This document shows, one piece after another, positions 18,540-29,255 of a stretch of 30,899 nucleotides of DNA (positions are counted from its first letter, which is position 1; each line of letters opens with the position of its first letter). A model generated the notes under the pieces. It was given only the letters and a program-made list of their open reading frames with translations, did no database searches and had not been told where the DNA came from. The DNA comes from Gnetum montanum (taxonomy: Eukaryota > Streptophyta > Gnetopsida > Gnetales > Gnetaceae): contig MNCI01004721.1 in assembly GCA_015680685.1 (NCBI GenBank), forward strand, positions 782,896 through 813,794. Direction: 5' to 3'. The position numbers and the translations under genes are program-made.

Positions 18540-21451
18540 CTAGCCACCTTCCTGTTTACTGCCTTTCTCCTCTTCCATTCGTCCCAGGAAATGAATTTCC
18601 CGAGGAGCGACAGTTTCGGGTTTAGGTTCAGACCTTTTTGGGCGAGGTGGCGAAGACTGTACACAGGTAGCAAAGTTATCCTTTAGCAACAAGGATGTAG
18701 ATGCAGGGGGCAAGGGTGTAGGCTTGGAAGTACCTGGGGCAGTAGATTCCATTGACGCCTCACCTATGAACCGCACTTCTTGTTTCTTTGGACGAGAAGG
18801 CTGCGACACTATTTTATGCTGGATGGGGACTGTTGAATGGGTTGGCCCCCTAATAACAAATAGTGCTAATGGTGTTAGGGCATCCAGTGGTGCAGTTTTG
18901 CCTACGAGTGACACAGAGGTGGATGCCCGGGGAATAGGTGGTGTAGGGGTAGATGTTTGGGGAGGGACCCTTAGGACAAAAGGTTGCTACGAACTTTTGT
19001 TGGCCGTTGGTGGTGCTGGTGCGCTACGCTGAGGCACGCGGACCACAAACGGCCACTGGGGCTGTCTAGGATTACTATCAACGTCGATGGTGTTGATAAT
19101 GTATCCAACGTTGTTGGCATTGAAGGGATCCGTGTAGACATGCAAGATTGATTCTCGGGACGTACTGGATTGCTTTCGTCTAGCACCAGTTTCCCTTGAT
19201 TGATCATCCGTTGGATATCGTCCTTCAATGCCATGTAGTAATCCATGTCATGACCACACTGTTGATGATAGTCATAGAACCGCTCCAACCTGAAACCCTT
19301 AGGAACTGGGGGTTCATTGGACAAAGCCAAAGAGGGATTCCTAAGAAGTTCACAGTACCGTTGATGTTTCCTAACTCCCTCCTCTGACATCTGCTTGTGT
19401 TGGATGTACCCCGCCACCAGTAATTGCTTCAGAAGGTCTGAAGACTTCATAGGCAACAGGGTATACTTTTAGCGATCTTTACGCTCAAAGTTCGACTTGG
19501 GGGTGCAGATGTTGAAGGCTGAGGTACGTTGCCCTATTTGGGCATGAGGTTAGGCATTGGTGTGGCCAATTTCTTGTTATTCTTGTTACTGTTGTTGGGT
19601 TTGGCTTCATTGGCCACAGCGACCACTGTGGCTATTGCGGCCTTACCCTTGTCCTTGTCCTTCTTCGTGAAGGTGTTCTTGTATGCAATGTAGGCTGGGT
19701 CTTTGCTTGCCTCGGCCGCGTTCTGAATGCTCTTAGTCTGGGCAAAAGCTTGACTAAGAGAGCGAGGAGCGAGATAGTATAGTTTGGACTTAATAAAGTC
19801 ATTCACTACACCCTTAAAGACGATCAGCAAATGGGCCTCTGCGATAGGCTCATGGATTTCGTTGAGGGTCGCGCTTCACTGCTGAATAAACTTCTGAACT
19901 AGTTTTAGTGGGTCTTGTTTCACGCTCATCAACTGATCCAACGTAACCTCTGGTCTCAAGTTGTACTTGAAATGCATCACAAACTAGGTCAAAAGCTCCT
20001 CGAGAGTTGATATGGAGCGTGGAAGCGCACGGTACCAGTCCAGGGCTTTCCCAGTCAGGGACATGGCAAAGACACGAATAATCGTGTTCGGCCATTTTTG
20101 CAGAAGAAAGGACTCAGACCTAAATGTAGCAAGATGTGCGTTGGGATCTCCCTCCCCATTGTATTTTGTAAAGTGGGGAAGTGACATCCTAGGAGGTAAC
20201 GTTAGTGTAGGGACCGCCGGGTTGATGGGATCATCCTGGTAGAAGTCCATGACTTGTACCGTATCAAACTTGACAGCCTTGAGGCGTTTTATTTCCTTAG
20301 TAAGGGTTTGGATAAGCTGGAACACTTGATCCAAACCCGGGGATGACGTAGAAGGTTGGGGAACTGCCGGAGCAGCTTCCATCTATGGAGTGGTAGGGGC
20401 GGCAATGTGACCCATCAGTGGTGCTGTTGGGGTGGCCCCTATGAACGATGCTGCTTGTGGCGTCCACCACCCGGTAGGTGGTGCTATTGGAGCAGCAACT
20501 GTGGATTGTGCTACAGGGTAGGCCACTTGCGTGGCTGGTGGAATAGACCATGGTCCCGCGCTTGGTTGTATTGTCTGTGGGACTTGGTACGTCTCGTGGC
20601 TAGCGTAGCCAGACATTTGCGTTAGCTGTGGAACAGGAGGAGATGTGAATGGGGTCCACCATGTGGACGGGCCTAGGCCCACCGCATATGGTGGGACAGG
20701 TGTAATCGTCGGAATGGAAGCAGAGACCACGTGCAGCTACAAGGTAGGTACGGTGTGAACGTGAGGCAGGGTAGCCATAATTGGTGCGTGTTGCAAAACA
20801 AAAAGGGATTGGTGAACAGTTTGCGGAGGGGTAGTGCCTAATGTTGAGACAAAAGTGTGGGCGTGTTGATACGCTGAATGCATGGCATGGCTACCCATTG
20901 CTGATGGAATCGCAGACTGCGACGTTACAGAGGTTATCATGAAGGGAGTAGTAATAGACAACGGGTTCGTCCAAAAGGATGGGGTAGGAGGGATGAGCGC
21001 AGGGTTGGTTTGACCCCCCCTCAGATTGGGAATCCAGTTCCTCTTGCCCATCCTGAAAAACCTCGTCATGGTGAGACGCTGTGTCTTGCGCCTTGCCAGG
21101 CCTAGACAATCGTATCAACTGATCTATAAGCCACTGATGTGATTGTGTCAAAGGAATAGAAATGCTAGGGGTGGGAACAAATTCCCTCCCATTACAATAA
21201 GCAAACTTGAAAACACGTTTGTCTTTGAGTTCTTACGTATCTAAGGGCAGGTTGGTCTGCACCTTAGCGCAAAGGAAGTTGTACCGTTCATACTATTGTG
21301 TCAAACCATCGGGTGCCTGGTTTTGGACTCAGAGAGATCGACGCAACTCTCGCACCGGGCTGGGCGGTTGTTTGACACCTATAGTACCTTGAACCATAAT
21401 GGGAACCTCCTCGAGGTTAGCGGTAGCAACAACAATGGTTGAAGAAGTCAT
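18540..21451 (-). pseudogene. gag: gag of element B
   Basis: The ATG at 21451 (MTSSTIVVATANL) starts a frame that can be followed through stops near 21343, 21316 and 21240. A frame slip occurs in a C7 run at 21011-21017, and the frame then continues in a Pro/Thr/Ser-rich region with stops at 20737 and 20383. The capsid core is at about 20250-19540 (MSLPHFTKYNGEGDPNAHLA, RVFAMSLTGKALDWYRALP, PLKLVQKFIQ, LYYLAPRSLSQAFAQ). After a one-base slip near 19490 comes a Tat-type nucleocapsid motif (FYDYHQQCGHDMDYYMALKD, near 19275-19220), a relative of the YC..H...GH...C knuckle with residues lost. A further slip near 18940 leads into the Pro-rich linker to protease. It forms the particle coat. At least seven lesions mark a dead copy. 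Confidence 0.87.
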
Positions 21452-21512
21452 TGTTGTGATGCTGAAGGGGTTGCAAATGAGGGAAACAAGGAGATCTAAT
21501 GGCAAACAAACG

Positions 21513-21833
21513 CTTTATGTCCTACACGATTCCAAGGGAATTGTCGCAACGACTGATCTGTACCACACAATGCGTAAACAACTGCAAAAGGATGTCAAGT
21601 TTACGCTAGTGCGTATTGAGGTACAGAAAGCGTGCAAGACTATCGTGAAACGAAAGGATCAAATGGCGATTGGAGGCTTTATGTATTGTAGGATTCCGAA
21701 GGAATTGTCGAAGCGATCGATCTGTACCACACGATGCATAAACAACCGCAAAAGGGTATCAAGTTTACGCTAGTGCGTGTCGAGGTACAGAATGCACACA
21801 AGACTACCGTAAAACACAGAAAGGGCACCAAAA
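21513..21833 (-). repeat. 164-bp tandem duplication in the 5' leader of element B
   Basis: The unit beginning CTTTATGT at 21513 recurs at 21677, a period of 164 bp. The two copies are imperfect and share long blocks such as ATCAAGTTTACGCTAGTGCG. The repeat occupies most of the leader between the 5' LTR and the gag ATG. No coding role is evident. Confidence 0.87.
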
Positions 21834-22513
21834 GGCCCTCCTTCTAGCATCGGAAAACTGTAGCGATCGAAAACATCGGCAGTTGGAAACATCGAGAGGT
21901 CGTTGGTCAGACAGTTTTGACCCCTGATCCACGCGAGGGCTGTGCTGGATTAAATGGAAACGGGGTGCCCTGAACGGTCTGGTCGATCAGACAGGGACTT
22001 AATCAATGTTACTAAACCTTTTGCAAATGTTTATTTTGGAAACAATGCTTATGATGTAAAATAATAATTGTTAAACACGAGGAAACGAAAATGATGTAAA
22101 ATGCAATGATAAGCAAGAAAAACAAAGCGAACTGGAGTTAGAAAATGCATCGCTTCAAGCTTATGACCTTACTTTGCCAAGGTGGATACAATCGGTTGTG
22201 CAACACTGGGAAGCATAGAGATCCCAAAAGTAACCAAGACGTTCAAAGAAAATCAACTAAGTGTTTGAACGCGGATTCAAAAGCCAATAGTACAAAGTGC
22301 TAACTTGCTCAAATTTGCAAATCAATGCCAACAATGCTCAAGATTGCTCAAGATTCACAACTGATTTTTGCTAACCAACCTAGTTTGCTAACATTTGCCT
22401 AAAATTTTGTCAACCTTGCTTAAATTTTGCCAACCCTTTTTGCACAAATTTACCAACTTTTTGCCAACCTTGCTAACTGATTTTGCCAACCCTTTGAGCG
22501 TTGCTCGTCAGGG

Positions 22514-22521
22514 TATTTATA
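22514..22521 (-). promoter_or_regulatory. 5' LTR promoter TATA box
   Basis: TATAAATA on the - strand, matching the 5105-5112 copy. Being in the upstream LTR, this is the one that would drive the genomic and gag-pol transcript of element B. Confidence 0.7.
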
Positions 22522-22920
22522 GGACCAGGAGGATGCAAAAAATGAGGCTTGGACGACGTGTGTCCTAGACTCACAAGATGCTGACATGTCTATGCTGCAT
22601 GAGCATGCAAAGCTGGTCATGGACCTGTCATGCTGCAATTACGCTGTTAGAACTGGTGACACTGAGTCAGGTGTGAAGACAATGCAAAGAAGGATTGAAG
22701 CACCCTTAAGTAGCATAGCTGCCTACTACACTGAGCTACGCTATGTAGCGTAGCACGTTGAGCATAGCGTAGCAGCTTGATACGCCGTGTTACACTATGT
22801 AGCGTAGAATAGTGTAGCCACTAGTTCGAAGAAGAAATTCACGTTTAAAGTCAACTACATCTGCTGGAGGCCTTGGCATCTGTCTACTTAACTTTTGAAA
22901 TGTGGCTGGTTCTGCATGTT

Positions 22921-22962
22921 TGCTATGCTATGCTACGCTACATAGCGTAGCATAGCATAGCA
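22921..22962. repeat. Perfect 42-bp hairpin in the 5' LTR
   Basis: Two 20-base arms that are exact reverse complements flank a CA loop. Each arm is two head-to-tail decamers, TGCTATGCTA and TGCTACGCTA. The matching place in the 3' LTR (about 5503-5540) is much less perfect, so one of the copies changed after insertion. Confidence 0.92.
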
Positions 22963-23556
22963 GCTAGCTTTAATTGCGATTTGCGTTGAAGTTGCAAAAA
23001 TTTGTTTGAAAATCATGCTGACAATCTGCAACCTTTGCTTTTTGCGAAGTGAAGCACTCGAATTTGCCAATCCTGCATTTGAGCTGCCTTTAGTCGTTTT
23101 TGCATCCTTGCTACGCTGTGCTACACTATGTAGTGTAGCAGCCAACAAAGCCTACTTTTTACTTAATCCACCACTTTCCTAGTAGAAGACTTTTGCTAAG
23201 AAACTTGAAGTTGAATAAGGCAACTGGTTTTGAAGGCTGAAGTGCTTGCCGAGCCTTTCTGTTTTACTTTTGCTACACTGTGCTATGCTGTGTTGCATAG
23301 CATAGCATAGCACTTTGTGCTGCAACACTTGCTTGCTTGAACAATTGTCTTCTAAGGCTTGTTACACTACATAGCGTAGCGTAGCGTAGCAAATTTCTTG
23401 ACTAGAAAACTTGTCGAATTGCTTTGTTTATCCCAAGCACCGCTAACAACTCTCAGCATCCTGCCAAACTGTCATGAGGCTTCACTTGTGGAAATGTGAG
23501 CCTCAGTTCCAAGACCCTGGTGAAGCAAGAGTGCCTTGAAATTTTAAGGTGTTTCA

Positions 23557-23561
23557 GAAGG
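23557..23561. repeat. Right target-site duplication of element B
   Basis: GAAGG follows the terminal CA of the right LTR and pairs with CAAGG at 4467-4471. Confidence 0.82.
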
Positions 23562-25908
23562 CACCACTGTTAACATTTGTGGTGTGACAGTTGATTTCTT
23601 CGCACATGCCATTTCAGAAGTATTAAAGTTTTCGAATACAGGGCTTAAGGTTGCTCAGTTGTCTACCCGTTCAGACCCCGATGTGTGACAAGTTTGGTTG
23701 GAAAGGGCATATGGTAGGGATAAGACATTTGGAGAGTTGACGACAGAAGAGAGGATCTATTTTAAAATTAGAACATATCATCTCTTCCCCACGAAGGGCC
23801 TAAAAAAGATTTCAACATATACGACAAGAGGTTGTGTAGTGCTGATGGGGAAGGTTAATGCTAACCTACCTCATCTATACCTTACAGAGATCCTGAGGCG
23901 ATTTGAGGAATGGAAAACAAGGAAGATGGCGTTGCCTTTCCCTTGCCTTATCAGGAAGCTATGCTGACATGCTGGTATTAGGAGATACATTAATGATGTC
24001 CTCCGAAAAGCCCAAAATGCTTCATATGCTGAACTGTTAAAGCCACTAGCTGCAAAGAAAATCACTGATGAGACATTGGGACCAAAATAAGAACAAATGG
24101 CTGGACCAATTGCAACTCAACTTGCAGGACCTAGCCAACTTCTAAGTACGAGACTTAGCCAACAACAGGAAGCAGGGCCTAGCATGGACTAGGATCAACC
24201 ACCGCCGTCGCAAGATTACAGACCATCGATGAGCCACCTCAGGGCCATTGTTGAGATGGTCAGTTGGGGAAGTCGTGATGATGCAAATCTCTTTCGCGTC
24301 ATTGACGATGCCATATAGCCCACGGTTTCTTTGGATTGTACAAGGGATGAGGTGTCCATCCATACAAGAGAATGGGAAAGTATTTGGTCACAACAGATCT
24401 CAGAAAACGTTGCATCTTTCCAAGTACAATTAGAAACTGGTGAAAGGGCCACAGTGGTGGTCATGCAACACTAGGATGCAGCGAGAGTTGCGGAAGTGGT
24501 CGCAGACCATATTAAAGAATCGTTCAATGTACCTGTTGCACCACCGACAGATCTCACAGAAGCACGAGATGCTCAAACTTTGGCCGAAACCTCAATGACT
24601 CCTGTGGAACATGAGGACGCGCTTGATCGATTGCTACAAATAGGACAAGTAATGACGTCCCTGTTTGACATCCCTCAAGATGTTACAACAATTCAATCAA
24701 ACCTCATTTCCACTAAGGGAAAGCTGGTCTTGACAGAGGTGAGGGCTAAGCATGCTGAAGCAGAGGTACAGAAATTACAAGAAAAACTCGTGGCCCTACA
24801 AGCAGCACAACAAGACCCTTTGCAATTTGTTTCCGCAGACCAATTGGACAGTTTCAAAACTGAGCAACTAACCAAGGTTCTAACAAAGAATAAGAAGGTG
24901 GCAGAAGAAAAAGAGAAGGCTGTTTGGGATGCCTCTACACACAGGCGTAAACTCATACACATACCAAGGCACTCAAGGCCTTACAAGAGGAGATTAAGCA
25001 ACTTGTTGTCAACAACCTTCGACTGACCTCTGTGGAGAAGCAAAAGAACTCTCTCGATGAACATTTTCATCAGTTGCGAGAACAATTCATCCAAGTCAAC
25101 CAAGACATGAGTCGTTTAGCTAAGGAAAATCGAACCTTCTCAATGAAGGAGGTACGCACTATTTGTCAAAAGACAGCTATCGAAATAAGCGTGTGGCAAA
25201 ATGAGGCTAAATGACATGAGAAGTTAAAGGAGCACTTTCGGGACCAGGTGGGGATGTACAAACAGATCCTTGAGAAGGAGATCCATATGGCCAAGGCCCA
25301 TATCAGCGCTATCAGTGCTCAACACACTGACTGGCAAGCCATATTGGACACATGCCTTTGCCCACCAAGCGGAAGTTAAATACCAGGATATGTAGATCCA
25401 GGATCTTACAGAATACATGGAATTGGAAAACTTGCCATGTTAACAACGCTTGAGGATAGAGCTCGAACAATGGGTAGCTACCACCTACAACAAATATGAA
25501 ATAGAATTTGTAGAATGCAAGAAGTTATTGCAAAAACTGGAGATCGCAAATTCTGAACTTGAGGTGGTGAAAGCAAGCTACCAAGGACAAAATGGTGTCG
25601 TGTCAGATTTGGCTCAATGGCTTGCAAATTTTCAGGAATACAAAGACAAAGCCAGAGCCTACGAGGAAGAACGACGAGTGTTTGCGGCTTGGTATGTTAA
25701 GGTAAATCAAATGTTTTTGCAACTACCCTACCCATGGGAGGTGCTGACTCCATCAAACATCGGAACATTAGCATGGGCAGCATAAGATCCCCGGACTGAA
25801 AAGGAGAAACTCCAGGTCATACTTCAACGTCATCAAGTTCCAAGCCCCAGAGCACAAGACAAGGGGAAAGCACTTATGGAGGAGCCACCGCCACCAGGAA
25901 CTACATGA
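23562..25908 (+). pseudogene. Accessory ORF2 of element A, 3' part
   Basis: This continues the frame broken at 4471. The first part (VNICGVTVDF, FGELTTEERIYFKIRTYHLF, HLYLTEILRRFEEWK, FPCLIRKLC near 23935-23960) resembles the end of the plant-transposon-protein-like domain. After a Gln/Pro-rich link it becomes a long helical region: KHAEAEVQKLQEKLVALQAA (24750-24810), LTKVLTKNKKVAEEKEKA, EQFIQVNQDMSRLAKENR (25080-25130) and KKLLQKLEIANSELEVVKAS (25520-25580). These heptad-like stretches suggest a coiled coil. The tail is Pro-rich (EEPPPPGTT) with TGA at 25906. There are stops near 23686, 23965, 24088, 24190, 24317 and 24472 and frame slips near 25026 and between 25214 and 25450. Role unknown. 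Confidence 0.65.
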
Positions 25909-26089
25909 GCTCCACCAATTTTGTAGCTGTAGTGCATTCCTTGTGTTGTGTCTTAATGTTGTTTTGATTTTACACTGCAGCATAAACCCATTTTCACCAT
26001 CTAATAATCCCGTACCTATCCACTGTGTAATCAATCGGGCTTGTTCTCACTGTAACTCGAGGACGAGTTTTCATTCAGTCGTGGGAGTA

Positions 26090-26430
26090 TGATGAGTCAC
26101 CATTTAGTCAGCAACGATATCGCAGCCTGTCTCCTCATTTATAAATAAGAGGTAGACAGATCTGATAAGCATCCGTTTTTAGAGTTAGTTTTGTTTCTAG
26201 TTTTCATTCTTCCTCTCAATCCTTTTCCTCCCAGTGTATGCCCACAGTGTGGTGATTGTAATTGTACGACACCTTTATTCGAGTGTGATGTACTTGGACA
26301 CGCACATGACCAAAAATAAAGATCGAGATTACTTCATCATTGCAGCATTCACTTAGCTTAATTATTTATTTCATTGTTATTTACTGCTTTCTTAGTTAAT
26401 ACCTTCTTACCCTGAACTCACCACTCATCA
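26090..26430 (+). repeat. LTR-like sequence, candidate 3' LTR of element A
   Basis: TGATGAGTCACC starts after GTCGTGGGAG, a weak polypurine tract, and after CTCGAGGACGAG, a sequence commonly seen just before the 3' LTR of plant Ty3/gypsy elements. A TATA box (TATAAATA, 26140-26147) and AATAAA (26315-26320) are spaced as in an LTR. The end CCACTCATCA at 26430 equals the end of the 5' LTR fragment at 233, but the rest does not align. It may be the 3' LTR of A, or of another element. Confidence 0.55.
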
Positions 26431-26478
26431 CTCATCACATATATTTCCTCACCACTCATCACTCATCACATATATTTC
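26417..26478. repeat. 31-bp exact tandem duplication
   Basis: The 31 bases at 26417-26447 are repeated exactly at 26448-26478. The unit contains CACTCATCACTCATCAC, itself an internal repeat. It overlaps the presumed LTR end and blurs that border. Confidence 0.93.
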
Positions 26479-26599
26479 CTTAAAAATAAAAATGAGATAC
26501 TAGTTGGAATGTTGGAGTAGACTATGGTGTATTGAAAGACTAAAAAATTTGATTGTAGATACACCCAAGACATATAGCAAACATGATACATTACAAGAA

Positions 26600-26720
26600 C
26601 TAGAGAAGAATATAATGATGCCTCAAGTATGACTTGAACTAGCAATCTTTACTAGATGGAATGTCCCTTGGGATGATAAAATATTTGAACCCTTAACTCA
26701 TCATCATTATCCTAGGCTAC
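26600..26720 (-). repeat. Possible tRNA-derived SINE remnant
   Basis: On the - strand GCTAGTTCAAGTCATACTTG contains a good RNA polymerase III B-box-like AGTTCAAGTC, and AGGGTTCAAATA lies upstream of it. No poly-A tail or target duplication could be set, so this is weak. Confidence 0.28.
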
Positions 26721-27699
26721 TTCCAACAATATGAGGTTGTCTAATGTTGAAACTTGAAACTCTTTACTATATATAACTATTAAACATATAGTTAGGATAC
26801 CTTATTAGAACTTAGATAGAACTTGAAATTGACTTAAACTAAACTAAAGTAAACATTTTCCTTTCTCATCCCCTTAAAAATTGAAAAACATCTTGTTGTC
26901 TTTAACGTTAAATGTAAGTTAAGTGCCAAATACCTCATTTTATTATATTAAGTGCAGATGTATCATTAGAGGTACTCTTTATTGTTTCGTTGTTTATGGA
27001 AGGTTTGAGAAAAAGCCAACAATTTTCTTTAGAATTCTAAGTAACCTAAATAATAAATCAAAGATCCAAAAGAAATAAAAAAAGAGTAGGGCCTATCTTA
27101 AGCATTTCCATAAAATGTGCATAGTAAATAGAAGAACAAAACTAAGAAAGGGCTGGCTTGGTCTAGACCAGGGAAGCCCTTTTACTTTACTAATACAAAC
27201 AAGTCACGCTGCGATAAACAAAATGTTTATTCTCTTTATTAAAGAAAAATAGCAGCCAACGTATATCCTTATAAAAATTTCAACATATATGCTTCATGAG
27301 AAAGAAGCATAACTTCTGTGCATGAAGTTTAGAAGGTAAAAGACAACAGGAAAATGGGCTGTTGTGGCAGAAGAGGATAGTTGATACTGATGATTGAAGA
27401 ATTCAATTCTAAAACTTGCATTCATCGGCACATTTAATTGGAGACATTTTGAGGATTCTGCAACTACAAGAGTAATAAACTTAAGCTCCAAGCCAATATT
27501 TCTATTAAAATACTATAACATGAATAAATACCGTGCAAAGAACATACGGAGTGAAGCCGATTCTACTAGTCCAACTTGAATTGGATCATGTCCAAGTTGT
27601 TATCTTAGGTAATAAGAAAACCTCTGCGAAAATGGCTGAAATACTGAATGTGCTTTGAGTATTTATAATGGTAAAGACATGTTTGCATGAAGTCCTTGA

Positions 27700-28115
27700 C
27701 GATGTTGAATAATAACAGATTAGAGCTCAAGCAAGCAACCGGATTCCTGCTGTGTAAGTATAGTTTGAAAAAGTAAAAATAAAAATAAAAGTAATGGGTA
27801 AAAGTAGAAGAGCCCGTGGAAATCAAGACATTGGCATACCTTGACGTACTTTAAAAAAGAAAAGGGTACTGTTGAATAATAACAGATTGAAACTCAAGCA
27901 AGCAATTGGCTTCCTACCGTCAAGTATTGGTTCAGCAATCACTGCAGAATAAATGTCAAAGGAATACTACTTTTTAAAAGAAAAAATAACAAAACGACAC
28001 AAGTGAAGGTAAAATAGAAGAAACCCAAGACAGGGAAAACAATGACGTACTTTAAAAAAGAGAAAAGAAAAAGCGAAAGATAAATTAGAAGAGGCCCAAG
28101 ACATTGGTATCTGAT
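27700..28115. repeat. Degenerate direct repeats in the right flank
   Basis: TGTTGAATAATAACAGATT with the following CTCAAGCAAGCAA occurs near 27703 and again near 27869. GACGTACTTTAAAAAAGA occurs near 27843 and near 28044. AGAAG.GCCC with GACATTGG occurs near 27806 and near 28090. Together these look like an old imperfect tandem duplication of roughly 165-200 bp. Confidence 0.65.
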
Positions 28116-28526
28116 CCTAGTCTTTAATGTCAATGGTTGATGAAACAAAAATTTAAAAATGGAGTAATGCAGATTCTCTTGTTAACCAGGAAAATAATTT
28201 GAAAATGGTATTGTGCATAGCAGAATAGGAAAGGGAGAATACACCTTAAATTTATTGGTATAATAAAATACAATATATATACATAGTTTTCAAACTGTGA
28301 TGCTAAAATACGCTTACAGTGCCCATCAGTGACTTGGAGCTTTTAAGATAAAAGTTTTACCAGTAGGCTTCCTTGGTTTTCACAACTCAAGTAAAATCAC
28401 AACCCTGCTCAATGCTTTCCCTTCTCTATGAAACATCTTCTCCCTACTTAACTTTCACTCTGCTGTGGGGAAGAACTCTAGAGTTTAATGCTTAATCAAT
28501 GCCTTCAACCAAAAACAACAGCACAT

Positions 28527-28622
28527 ATTTATAGGCGACGGAAAAACTGGGTCAATCACAATACTCTCAGGTATATTTATACACAATGGAAAGGCTGGGT
28601 CAACCTGTCAATCACAGTATTT
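28527..28622. repeat. Short imperfect tandem duplication
   Basis: Two units of about 44-50 bp share ATATTTATA, then GGAAA..CTGGGTCAA and ATCACA.TA. The second unit has a small insertion (CCTGTC). No function is suggested. Confidence 0.6.
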
Positions 28623-28904
28623 TTTACCTAAAAGAAATATTACTTGAAGAGAATCCCTTGTCACCTCCATTCATGTGAAGCATATGTTTCAAAGTTGACA
28701 CCACTGTTCATACGGTGGCCACGCAGAATTATGGACCACCATTGTTCACTCCCAATGATGATGATGGGTTAAAATGCAGAGGATCTATGTTGACAATTCA
28801 AGATGAAAAAGAAAAACAAAAATTATTAAGAAGCTTATCTTTTTCAAGTTCATGCTGCTGCTGTTGTTTTGCCATGTTTGCCCTGCCTTGAGGTCCAGAT
28901 CCTA

Positions 28905-29036
28905 AACTTTAAAAAATGCTAGTGTATTAAATTGATCATCACTCAGAGACTCAATGCTCAGGGGTAGAAGTCAAACCAACTACCTCAAGCCAAAACTCTT
29001 AGTAGTTATTATGCTAACCACCAAGCATTTGCTCAT
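28905..29036 (-). repeat. tRNA-derived SINE-like fragment
   Basis: On the - strand GGTGGTTAGCATAATAAC resembles a pol III A box and GGTTTGACTTCTACCCC, about 40 bases later, resembles a B box (GGTTCGACTCC with two changes). No target duplication was found and the 3' end is unclear. Confidence 0.42.
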
Positions 29037-29068
29037 TTTTTTTTAAGAATTGGAACTTGATTGTGAAG

Positions 29069-29255
29069 TACTTTGTTTCATTTTTTTTTCTTTTTTCTTT
29101 TTTAAAAAAATTGAAATCCCATTGTGTGGTCAAAATACTTTGAATATGCTTCTAGGCTAGAGAAGGGTGTTGGTGTTGGGCTTTGAACTCAAAATGAGGA
29201 TGCCAATCTTGTGAGCTAACTATCTAAGCTACACCTAATGCCCATACTTTGTTTC
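29069..29255 (-). mobile_element. SINE insertion with 11-bp target duplication
   Basis: The body is 29080-29244 (165 bp). On the - strand it begins TGGGCATTAGG. The A-box-like TAGCTTAGATAGTTAG is followed, about 42 bases after its start, by the B-box-like GAGTTCAAAGCCC, as in tRNA-derived heads. The 3' end is A-rich (T-rich on + at 29081-29110). TACTTTGTTTC flanks it exactly on both sides (29069-29079 and 29245-29255). Such SINEs are non-autonomous, made by RNA polymerase III and moved by LINE proteins. Confidence 0.82.

Larger units (their letters stand above)
4472..23556 (-). mobile_element. Element B: about 19.1-kb Tat/Ogre-type LTR retrotransposon
   Basis: Two long direct repeats (4472-6110 and 21859-23556), both TG...CA, enclose gag, protease, RT, two RNase H domains and integrase, all on the - strand. 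A polypurine tract abuts the left LTR. The second, archaeal-type RNase H, the VFAWSY.DMP linker before RT, the unusual length and the long LTRs fit the Tat/Ogre group of Ty3/gypsy. The LTRs differ by many substitutions and indels, so the copy is not recent, and every coding part carries stops or frameshifts. It landed in the accessory ORF of element A. Unusual features are a 6.2-kb block with an antisense, intron-containing gene between protease and RT, and three related tandem arrays. Confidence 0.94.
21859..23556 (-). repeat. 5' LTR of element B
   Basis: This 1,698-bp copy of the LTR is collinear with 4472-6110 but about 59 bp longer and diverged by many substitutions. The LTR TATA box is at 22514-22521 and AATAAA at 22030-22035 (- strand). 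Palindrome clusters lie at about 22711-22820, 22920-22962, 23108-23142, 23270-23312 and 23357-23400. On the element strand the base after the LTR begins GTTTTCCGATGC; no TGG-starting primer binding site is visible within the first 20 bases. Confidence 0.95.

Noticed and set aside
1-26430. A single clean LTR pair for element A (1-233 with 26090-26430)
   Set aside because: Only the last ten bases match, so I do not call them a pair.
29165-29244. A tRNA gene on the - strand
   Set aside because: A and B box-like motifs are present, but no cloverleaf with acceptor stem and anticodon arm can be formed, and the flanking target duplication fits a SINE.
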